54,407 nucleotides of DNA. It comes from Clostridiales bacterium (lineage in GTDB: Bacteria > Bacillota > Clostridia > Saccharofermentanales > Saccharofermentanaceae). The notes under the pieces are model-generated. The model was given only the letters and a program-made list of their open reading frames with translations, did no database searches and had not been told where the DNA came from. Both the position numbers and the translations under genes were made by a program. Location of the stretch: the NCBI GenBank assembly GCA_017615755.1, contig JAFZZM010000032.1, positions 1 to 54,407 of the forward strand. The letters are read 5' to 3'. Shown in pieces: positions 47,684 through 54,407 of the stretch; positions within the stretch are counted from its first letter, which is position 1, and each line of letters opens with the position of its first letter.

Positions 47684-49309
47684 ATGTTTGATTTTCTGAA
47701 GAGAAAACCCAAAGAAGATACGGCACAAAATACTATGCCGGCTTCGTCTGTCCATCCCGGCCTGAACTATCCCACGAGTGAAGAGCGTCTGAAGCATTTC
47801 CGGAAGGCGGTCGAAGAAGTGGCGCAGCTCGGGCATGAAAACTATCTGCCTGTCGTTTATCAGTATCTGGCAAGTGAATCCGATGAAGTCGTAAATGAAG
47901 CGGCACGTGTTATTTCAGAGTATGTTGAGAATTATTCTTTTTCTGGGATCATGCGCTTGAACGAATCTTTCCGTGCGCATACGTCGATCGATTACACGGT
48001 CAATTGGCGCGAGGTGTCGCTGGAGGAACTGGAAAAGAGGATCAAGGATAAGGGTTCTTATCTTTGGGTCTTGCGCCTCGGTACTTTTCACCCGAATGGA
48101 TATTTCCGCGAAAAATGCATCCGGGAGCTGCAGAAGGAAAACAGTTCCCTGGGCTTTCTCATTCTTCGTCTGAACGACTGGGTCGAGCCGGTTCGTCGGG
48201 CGGCGGAGGATACTTGCGCGGATCTATCTCGCTTTCCGCTGGATGAGCTGATGTGGGCGCTGCCGTATTTTGAAAAGACCCGTCAGGGTGAAAGAAGAAA
48301 TCCTTTCTTTCTGGAAAAACTCGAAAAGAACTTGGTGAGTGCGATCCGGGAGCGGTTCGGGGAAATCACGTGGGGGAAGATCCGGGGCTATGAGTTTCTG
48401 GTCCGCAAGACCTTCTACCGGATGTTCATGAAGGAAAAGCGATTGAGCAAAGCGGAGGTCGAGGACATTCTTTCTAAAGAAAGAAGTGCGCAGTGCCAGA
48501 TGCAGATCATGCCGCTCTTTGTGGAGCAGTATGCACTGACGGTGGAAGAACTGGACGGGTATCTCAAACATAAGAGCCGCCTCGTACAGCGCGGCGCGCT
48601 CGAGCAGAAGTATAAGATCCTGGGCGGCCCGTGGGAAGGTATGGAAGATCTCCTGCTGTCGCCTTCGTCGAGTATCCGCGAAAGTGCGCGGTATATCTTG
48701 AAAAAACACACGGATATCGATATCCGGAAGTACTATCTGGATCACTTGGAATCGACACGCGTTTCGGTTAAGAAAGTATGCATTCTCGGAATAGGAGAAA
48801 ACGGTAAAAAAGAAGACGCAGTGCTTTTGGAGAAATATCTGGACGATGCGAATCCCCAGATCGTAAAGTGCGCGATGCATGCCATCGGTTCGCTCATCGG
48901 TTACGATGCAAAAGAAATTTATTGGCGGTTCCTTACCGGTTCGAATCTGACGCTCGTGGTGCAGGCGTATCGCGAGATCTGTGCGCATGGTATTTGTTTT
49001 GGTGCCAAGAATATATACGAGTTGTTCTGTAAGGCGGAGGATCCGGCCGTGAAAAAGAAGATGGCGGTCCTTCTGAACCGTGAGCCATATTGGGAGCGTC
49101 TTCCGTATGCCCTGATGCATTACCGCGATAGCGACGACGAGATCGAAGAAATGGCGCGTCGCGGAGTGACCCGTAAGAAGAATATGTATGCGAAGGTGTC
49201 GGAAGAAGACGCCGCGCGTATCCTCTCGATCCTGCACGATGAAAAGTACAGGATTCCGGAGAGTGTGCAGAAAACGATCGAGTTTGATTTGAAAGTGGTC
49301 ACAAAGTAA
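47684..49309 (+). CDS. HEAT/ARM-like helical repeat protein
   Basis: Seen: 541 residues; GAGGGCGAG upstream. A basic N-terminus, then helix pairs across most of the length, for example YLPVVYQYLASESDEVVNEA, LGFLILRLNDWVEPVRRAAE, LLLSPSSSIRESARYILKKH, AVLLEKYLDDANPQIVKCAM and KKMAVLLNREPYWERLPYAL. This is the spacing of HEAT-like repeats. No enzymatic motif is seen. Family knowledge: such solenoids bind proteins or nucleic acids. It is alone between terminators and the BlaI operator. Confidence 0.65.
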   Translation: MFDFLKRKPKEDTAQNTMPASSVHPGLNYPTSEERLKHFRKAVEEVAQLGHENYLPVVYQYLASESDEVVNEAARVISEYVENYSFSGIMRLNESFRAHTSIDYTVNWREVSLEELEKRIKDKGSYLWVLRLGTFHPNGYFREKCIRELQKENSSLGFLILRLNDWVEPVRRAAEDTCADLSRFPLDELMWALPYFEKTRQGERRNPFFLEKLEKNLVSAIRERFGEITWGKIRGYEFLVRKTFYRMFMKEKRLSKAEVEDILSKERSAQCQMQIMPLFVEQYALTVEELDGYLKHKSRLVQRGALEQKYKILGGPWEGMEDLLLSPSSSIRESARYILKKHTDIDIRKYYLDHLESTRVSVKKVCILGIGENGKKEDAVLLEKYLDDANPQIVKCAMHAIGSLIGYDAKEIYWRFLTGSNLTLVVQAYREICAHGICFGAKNIYELFCKAEDPAVKKKMAVLLNREPYWERLPYALMHYRDSDDEIEEMARRGVTRKKNMYAKVSEEDAARILSILHDEKYRIPESVQKTIEFDLKVVTK

Positions 49310-49319
49310 AAAATCCCTG

Positions 49320-49376
49320 TTGACAAATATGGTTTATGCGAGTAAACTTAGCTTGGATGGTTTATACGTATAAACC
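49320..49376 (+). promoter_or_regulatory. BlaI-type promoter with two palindromic operators
   Basis: TTGACA (49320-49325), 17 bases, TAAACT (49343-49348). Operator 1 GGTTTATGCGAGTAAACT (49331-49348) overlaps spacer and -10; operator 2 is the perfect palindrome GGTTTATACGTATAAACC (49359-49376), 28 bp downstream centre to centre. This is the expected binding pattern for the BlaI/MecI-type repressor encoded next. Confidence 0.8.
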
Positions 49377-49455
49377 TATTCTTTTGTAACGCACGCGGTG
49401 TATGTTTCGAAAGTGAAGTCAGGCGGTGCCTGGCGAGGAGAAGGAGATAACGGAT

Positions 49456-49821
49456 ATGGTTGATATGGAATTAGGCGCAGTGCAGCTTCGTTTTGCGGAT
49501 ATCGTCTGGGCGCATGAGCCGGTGGGTTCGGGTGAGCTGGTCAAGATCTGTGAGAAAGAACTGAAGTGGAAGAAGCCGACGACATATACCGTACTTCGGA
49601 AACTGTGCGAGAAGGGTCTTTTGAAGAATGAGAACGGAGTGGTGACTTCGTTGGTTCCGCGCGATGAATTCTATGCGGCGAGAAGCGAGCAGATCGTGGA
49701 AGATTCCTACAAAGGATCGCTTCCGGCTTTCGTGGCTTCCTTTATCTCTCGAAAAGAATTGACTCCGGAGGAGGCCGATCAGATCCAGCAGATGATCGAT
49801 GAGTTTAAAAAGGGTGAGTGA
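49456..49821 (+). CDS. BlaI/MecI-family winged-helix repressor
   Basis: Seen: 121 residues from ATG 49456 (GGAG upstream). Winged helix at ~5-72: MELGAVQLRFADIVWAHEPV, then WKKPTTYTVLRKLCEKGLLK with the TTYTVLRKL recognition helix typical of the family, then a C-terminal dimer helix region (ISRKELTPEEADQIQQMIDE). Family knowledge: binds palindromic operators as a dimer and is inactivated by a partner M56 membrane protease. It is coupled to that protease gene 2 bases downstream. Confidence 0.88.
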   Translation: MVDMELGAVQLRFADIVWAHEPVGSGELVKICEKELKWKKPTTYTVLRKLCEKGLLKNENGVVTSLVPRDEFYAARSEQIVEDSYKGSLPAFVASFISRKELTPEEADQIQQMIDEFKKGE

Positions 49822-49823
49822 AC

Positions 49824-52800
49824 ATGAGTGGTGTGTTTATCAAAATACTGAATCTGAGTTTATCGGCCAGCTGGCTGATCCTGGCAGTCATTCTGCTTCG
49901 TGCTCTTTTGAAAAAAGCACCGAAGTGGTTTCCTTGTGCGCTCTGGGCAATCGTGGCGCTCCGCCTGATCTTGCCGTTCTCTTTTGAGAGCGCGACAAGC
50001 CTGATCCCGAGCAGTGAACCGATCCCGGCGGGTTTTGTAAGTATGGAAAATCCGAAGGTGGAAAGCGGAATCACGTATATTAATGAGATGATCAACCCGG
50101 CGCTTGAAAAGACGACGTCCAAGACTTCCGATAATACTACATCGGTGGCGGAGGTCAATATTGGCGCAGAAGATCACGCTGTGGTCAGCACCTCGGTTTC
50201 CGATACCAGCGTGACGAAGACGCAAAGTGGTGCGATGGATGCTGTTTCGGCAGAGACAATTGCCGATGCGGCGGCAAAAGAAGCAGCAGCTTCGGCTTCT
50301 TCCGGGACGTCTGTCTCGTCTTCCGCGGCGGATAGAAGCGCGACAACGGCAATTCCTTCAAATGCCGTTGCGCCTAAGAAAAGTAACATTGTTACCATGC
50401 AGAATATCTTCATGGTGGCGAACATTATCTGGCTTTGTGGCGTGGTGATCATTCTGGGATATGCTTCGTTCAGCGCACTTCGTCTGAAGAACAGAATTGC
50501 CGCTTCAATTGAGGTCGAAGAAGGCGTCTTCGAGTGTGACGAAGTGAAGTCTCCGTTTATCTTCGGCATCTTCCGTCCGAGGATCTATGTGCCGTCTTCG
50601 ATGCATGGCAAAACATTATCCTATGTGCTGGCGCATGAAAAATCGCATCTGGCACGTCGTGACAACTTGTGGAAACCTTTGGGATTCCTGCTTCTGGCCG
50701 TATACTGGTTTAACCCGCTTTCCTGGGTGGCGTATATCCTTCTTTGCCGCGACATCGAGATGGCCTGCGATGAGAAAGTTATCCGCGATCTGGAGAAGAA
50801 GCATGCCGCAGAATACTCCCAGGCATTACTTGACTGCAGCCTCAAGAAAAGTGCTTTGGCCGCATGCCCGCTGGCATTCGGTGAAGTTGGTGTCAAGCAG
50901 CGCGTGAAAAATGTACTGAACTACAGAAAACCGAGATACCTGTTCGTGGGTGTTCTGGTCGTGCTGTGTGGAATCGTGACCGGGTGCTTCCTGACCAATC
51001 CGAAAAAGAAGAAGGAGACTACATCGGTCGAGCAGGAAAAGGAAAACGCGATTGTGGACGAAACACAAGAGGACGAGCCGATGGATCCGACGTTGAATTT
51101 CCCGGTTTCGGTACAGGGTGATGCCAATTTCACGGTCAAAGGAGTATTGTCGTCACTATATACGGTGGACATTAAGGCCGCATATTTCGACGGCGCGACA
51201 GTTCTTTTTGATTATGATCTGATTTTTAACGAGGGTTCGGATCCTCAGAAGATGATGGAGGGCATCTACTTCTTCGCTACGGGTTATGGCAAACTCAATG
51301 GCCACGATATCGCGTCGGACTCTTATATCGAAACCAGAACCCTGGGGACATCGGGAGATACAGTCAACTGCCGCGCACAAGGATTCTTACAATGTCCGGC
51401 AGAGAGAGTAAATGTGGAGTTCCACGATAGTATCTCCGGAAAGATGTACAACTTCGAACTGAACAAGTCTTCTGATGCCCAGCTCCTCGTGCTGACTTCC
51501 GGCAAGGCGGATAATGGAGACTTTGAGGGAATAGTCAGCTATGATACGAACATGACATTCCTTAAGGACACGGACGAAATGTTTGTCGACAGGATCGTCA
51601 TCGCCGAGAGCGGCGCATATATCCTCTATGGATATGATGAAAACCGTGAAGAAAGGCTTACTCGGCCGATCGAACGGCTTGAGATGACGGGAATGGATGA
51701 TGTGTACCGAAGTGTATACGATACATTCCAGGGATGCAATCCGATGACTGATACGAGTGTTCGATACATGGATACGCTAGACGACGGATTAATGGTACTG
51801 AGTTTCCACTTCGATACGTCAAAGGAACGGGTCTGGGACGTGTTCCATGATTCGAAGTACAGACTTGCTGACGAACCATTGACCGAACGCAAAAGATCCC
51901 GTGAAAATGTGGTGGATTTCACGGAGTCGGTGACGTTCAATTATCCGGGTTATTCGATCCAGGTAAAAAGTGCAAAGTTTGATGGAGATAACCTTGAGTG
52001 CATCTACGATGTAAAGTTTGCGGAAGTACCGACACAAGATCCGCGTAACTATTATGTGGTCGATTGCATTGGTGCGAATTCTATTTCGCTAGAAGGTGGT
52101 GATCTCGAGAGCGAAAAGAACTTCCCGATCAGGACAGAGCAGGTTGAGAAGATCGATGAGAAAACGTTTACATACAGAATATACGGAACACTGGACTGGG
52201 ATTTCGATTATGTAGACCTGACCATACAGGACAATAACAGCGATGACGAGTTTACCTTCTGCGTAAAGAACAGTAACCGATACATCCATGTATTCCGTCC
52301 GGAATCATTTGACGGACCGAAAAACGATGGATATATTTACCACACGATCGATTTTGAGGCTGACGATGAAAGGTTTATTCTATATGAAATCGTACTGCAG
52401 GAAGAGATATGTGATGTGTATTACTCGTACAAAGATGAATCGAACTTTGATGTCATGAACGACTGGGAAATCTCTCATGCGTTTGGCATTGAACTCGAAT
52501 TCGATGATGTTGCATTCGGATGGTATGAAAACGGGTATATACCATTTGACGAGATCTTCCCGGCGTACGACATAAGGCATCATCAGCCTCTTCCGGATTC
52601 GGTACTGACAAAGAGTTCAGTCATGTCTAACTTTGTCAGGGACTCTTCCAAGTTCTTCCGGGACCCTGGCGACAAAACAAATCTGGAGGCTCTTGCTGAG
52701 CGTCTCGATAATGCAAAAATCAGACTGTACGCAGCCGGAGCAAACTCTTCGCAAACAGATGATCCTTCATCGTTTACGGCAAATCGTTCGTATACGATCG

Positions 52801-53666
52801 ACTATGACCCGCAAGGAACCACGATATGCGATCTTGGTGACTATAAGATGCGGATCACGGAGCTTTCTTTCGATGGCTCGATGGTCAACATGTCATACGA
52901 ACTGGTCAGCGAGGAGGAGCCGGTCGTTACAATAACTCAAGGATTCTGGATCATGGGTAAGGCGAAGGGAAGCATAACCGGACAGGATTTATGTGAAACT
53001 GTCTATTTGCACCCGGACTTCGCCGATAGAGCTGACACAAACACTCTTACGTATAAAGCGTGCGGAATCCTTTCTAATCCGTCAGAGCTTCTGCAAGTGT
53101 CAGTACGGGATTATGGCGAGAGAGTGGAGTATATCATTAATGTGAAAATAGATGACTCTTCCAAGGTGTATATCTTCCGAGACGAAGCGGATACCCGTCC
53201 GAAGCTGGAAAATGTGGAATACCTGCCTCTTCCGGAATGGGAGTGTGCAGATGAGAATTTCGTTCTGGATCAGATCATCGTGACTGAATCAGAGTGTATG
53301 GTCTATTACGGATATAAGACCATGCCGGATGCGGTCAATGTATACAGCTACGATGTGTTCAGGGCTCTACAGGCTCCGATGGCTGCGGATGATCCGGATC
53401 TTTTGAACCCGGGTGCGTCAGAATGGAAAGACGGAAAGAAACCCGTTGCGGCCTATTTCGGTTTCTATGGCGGAACCTGTGGACCTGACCGCATGACAGA
53501 GGGAGAGTATGCAGCAATCGGCAGAGCCTGCATCGAGATCCACGGTGACGAACAGGCATACGACGGCATCATCAACCAGGCGTATGTGGTCGAAAAACTG
53601 AAGAGCATGCATCTCGAACTGCGGACCGAGGAAGAGTACCGATTGCCGGTTAACGATGCTGACTGA
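49824..53666 (+). CDS. M56 (BlaR1-type) membrane metalloprotease with three repeated ectodomains
   Basis: Seen: 1280 residues from ATG 49824 (GGGTGAG upstream; BlaI stop is 3 bases before). Hydrophobic helices at ~8-28 and ~35-55, a Ser/Thr/Ala-rich loop (~75-190), helix ~195-218, then the zinc motif HEKSH at 271-275 with CDEKVI later (~318), and a last helix at ~370-392. Beyond ~425 come three related ~280-residue units starting near 425, 700 and 1000, each opening with a strand ending KAAYFDGA, KSAKFDGD or TELSFDGS. No penicillin-binding sensor is present. Inference: the repeats sense an unknown signal outside and the protease inactivates the repressor. Confidence 0.8.
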   Translation: MSGVFIKILNLSLSASWLILAVILLRALLKKAPKWFPCALWAIVALRLILPFSFESATSLIPSSEPIPAGFVSMENPKVESGITYINEMINPALEKTTSKTSDNTTSVAEVNIGAEDHAVVSTSVSDTSVTKTQSGAMDAVSAETIADAAAKEAAASASSGTSVSSSAADRSATTAIPSNAVAPKKSNIVTMQNIFMVANIIWLCGVVIILGYASFSALRLKNRIAASIEVEEGVFECDEVKSPFIFGIFRPRIYVPSSMHGKTLSYVLAHEKSHLARRDNLWKPLGFLLLAVYWFNPLSWVAYILLCRDIEMACDEKVIRDLEKKHAAEYSQALLDCSLKKSALAACPLAFGEVGVKQRVKNVLNYRKPRYLFVGVLVVLCGIVTGCFLTNPKKKKETTSVEQEKENAIVDETQEDEPMDPTLNFPVSVQGDANFTVKGVLSSLYTVDIKAAYFDGATVLFDYDLIFNEGSDPQKMMEGIYFFATGYGKLNGHDIASDSYIETRTLGTSGDTVNCRAQGFLQCPAERVNVEFHDSISGKMYNFELNKSSDAQLLVLTSGKADNGDFEGIVSYDTNMTFLKDTDEMFVDRIVIAESGAYILYGYDENREERLTRPIERLEMTGMDDVYRSVYDTFQGCNPMTDTSVRYMDTLDDGLMVLSFHFDTSKERVWDVFHDSKYRLADEPLTERKRSRENVVDFTESVTFNYPGYSIQVKSAKFDGDNLECIYDVKFAEVPTQDPRNYYVVDCIGANSISLEGGDLESEKNFPIRTEQVEKIDEKTFTYRIYGTLDWDFDYVDLTIQDNNSDDEFTFCVKNSNRYIHVFRPESFDGPKNDGYIYHTIDFEADDERFILYEIVLQEEICDVYYSYKDESNFDVMNDWEISHAFGIELEFDDVAFGWYENGYIPFDEIFPAYDIRHHQPLPDSVLTKSSVMSNFVRDSSKFFRDPGDKTNLEALAERLDNAKIRLYAAGANSSQTDDPSSFTANRSYTIDYDPQGTTICDLGDYKMRITELSFDGSMVNMSYELVSEEEPVVTITQGFWIMGKAKGSITGQDLCETVYLHPDFADRADTNTLTYKACGILSNPSELLQVSVRDYGERVEYIINVKIDDSSKVYIFRDEADTRPKLENVEYLPLPEWECADENFVLDQIIVTESECMVYYGYKTMPDAVNVYSYDVFRALQAPMAADDPDLLNPGASEWKDGKKPVAAYFGFYGGTCGPDRMTEGEYAAIGRACIEIHGDEQAYDGIINQAYVVEKLKSMHLELRTEEEYRLPVNDAD

Positions 53667-53687
53667 GGTAAGGTATTCCGGACAACC

Positions 53688-53706
53688 ATGCGCTACAATG
53701 TTTTCT
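53688..53706 (+). promoter_or_regulatory. Promoter element shared with 47.64 kb
   Basis: CATGCGCTACAATGTTTTC contains TACAAT (53694-53699) and matches the sequence before the HEAT-like gene at all but one position. It precedes only a broken DUF4214 fragment here. Confidence 0.35.
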
Positions 53707-53719
53707 ACTGGTTGTTCAT

Positions 53720-53973
53720 GACGGAGAAGAGAATGAGCAAGACGCCTTTTCGAATCAGGAGAGTTTCGCGCGCAATCTATGTCCCATGAGGAGTTCGTCA
53801 GACGTTTGTATCGTGCACTGCTTCAGAGAGAGCCGGATCCGGAAGGACTGACAAACTGGGTAAACCACTGCTATACGTATGGCCGCCATTTTGTACTTGC
53901 CGGTATTGCAAACTCCGATGAGTTCTTGAAAGTGTGCAACAACCTGGGAATCTACAGAGGTTGGATGTACTGA
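53720..53973 (+). pseudogene. DUF4214-domain fragment with a frameshift
   Basis: One frame reads DAFSNQESFARNL and a second, beginning at ATG 53779, reads SHEEFVRRLYRALLQREPDP then GLTNWVNHC and GIANSDEFLKVCNNLGIYRG. Joined they give the typical DUF4214 order. A two-base shift near 53775 separates them. DUF4214 units normally occur as repeats in large surface proteins; the remainder is absent. The second half (64 residues) might still be translated. Confidence 0.5.
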
Positions 53974-54021
53974 TCTTTCATGATCCTAAGACATAACTGT
54001 CTGAGGGATAAGTAAGAAAAA

Positions 54022-54057
54022 GGGGGACTGTCTCAAAACAATGAGACGGCCCCTTTT
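54022..54057 (+). terminator. Intrinsic terminator with GGGGGACTGTCTC stem
   Basis: GGGGGACTGTCTCA pairs with TGAGACGGCCCC around loop AAACAA, followed by TTTTCTT. It is the same family as the terminator at 47490. Confidence 0.75.
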
Positions 54058-54177
54058 CTTCTTGGGCGAAAACCGGATTGTATGGTTTAGTTGGGCAGAT
54101 GATGCTGTTTGCTAGTAACCACAAGTTCTTTTGGCGCAGTGGTTTAGTAAATCCTTGCCGAAAAAATATGCATCAGC

Positions 54178-54368
54178 GGATAATTATCCGGGAATGAGAT
54201 TTTTATCCGTTTGTTTTTGCTCACTTTTACAGATAAGAATGAACACATTAAGATTTTATCCGCCTACTGACACTTCAATTGACAGATAAATTCCCGCATA
54301 TAGACAAAATCTCTGCCGGGCAAGTTCTTTTTTGACGGATAAGAATGAAAGCATCGAAATTTTATCTG
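54178..54368. repeat. 53-bp inverted-word array D (four left words), running to near the window end
   Basis: GATAA starts at 54179, 54232, 54285 and 54338, all 53 apart. The complement TTATCCG or TTATCTG starts at 54203, 54256, (degenerate at 54309) and 54362, again 53 apart. The sequence is AT-rich and unrelated to arrays A-C. No gene is seen from 53974 to 54407; AAAAGCACT occurs at about 54379. Confidence 0.85.
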
Positions 54369-54407
54369 CCACCGCTCGAAAAGCACTGCACAGGATGCTT
54401 TGTTAGA

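Noticed and set aside
48224..49237. 337-residue minus-strand reading frame
   Set aside because: Antisense to the HEAT-like gene; His/Arg/Leu-rich without motifs.
1..54407. tRNA, rRNA or known riboswitch
   Set aside because: No cloverleaf with T-loop GTTCGANTC, no rRNA segment and no recognisable riboswitch core was found on reading both strands.

Overview
The window looks like a chromosome segment of an uncultured gut- or rumen-type member of the Clostridia (Bacillota). The grounds are: Clostridia-style lipoproteins with short signal peptides ending in an AAC or AGC lipobox, strong AGGAGG ribosome-binding sites, a MerR/TipAL regulator, a BlaI/BlaR1-type pair, many zinc-ribbon membrane proteins, an IS200/IS605 element and an IS256 remnant. 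TGA, TAA and TAG all act as stops. Base composition is mixed: 1-14 kb and 22-28 kb are GC-rich backbone, while 14.4-16 kb and 28.9-35.5 kb are clearly AT-richer and look acquired. No rRNA, tRNA or true CRISPR array was seen.

Layout. 0-5.3 kb: two tandem paralogous lipoproteins (N-terminal propeller-like half, C-terminal solute-binding half) on the minus strand. 5.8-9.9 kb: two tandem paralogous M1-type metallopeptidase lipoproteins. 10.0-14.3 kb: AraC-type regulator, MutS-like ATPase, zinc-ribbon membrane protein. 14.4-18.2 kb: an accessory module with a large HTH regulator divergent from three genes, one of which joins a zinc ribbon to a segment resembling the C-terminal end of PolC; an IS256 remnant lies beyond it. 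18.6-23.5 kb: small zinc-ribbon protein, alpha/beta hydrolase, membrane-anchored protein, a DUF3990-type plus HTH toxin-antitoxin-like pair behind two perfect or near-perfect palindromes, an AlkZ-related protein and a MIF-type tautomerase. 24.2-28.9 kb: zinc-ribbon membrane protein, an internally deleted flavodoxin, small membrane proteins between two copies of a ~127-bp module, and a TPR/DUF1266 protein.

28.9-34.2 kb holds a tight three-gene operon: PLD-nuclease/SF2-helicase/DUF3427 protein, NUDIX-methyltransferase fusion and HNH nuclease, a likely defence or restriction system. 34.3-41.9 kb is a minus-strand series with a zinc-ribbon/TPR gene cut by an in-frame TGA, a DUF4143 ATPase, a ferritin-like protein, a GNAT enzyme and a C_GCAxxG_C_C protein. 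42.1-43.7 kb encodes a solenoid of about eleven 31-residue repeats. 44.2-47.5 kb has a GGDEF protein and a TipAL-type regulator split by an intact IS200/IS605 element (TnpA, TnpB, omega-RNA region). 47.7-53.7 kb has a HEAT-like protein and a BlaI/M56 pair whose protease carries three repeated ectodomains.

The most unusual signal is non-coding. Four intergenic arrays (12.67-13.03, 23.70-24.06, 43.81-44.19 and 54.18-54.37 kb) built from at least three unrelated sequences share the same 53-bp period, and in every one a short word alternates with its reverse complement about half a period away. A fifth array (7.79-7.93 kb) has the same design with a 62-bp period. A second genome-scale signal is the word AAAAGCACT, present about 25 times on both strands, in all reading frames and between genes, but absent from the AT-rich acquired blocks.
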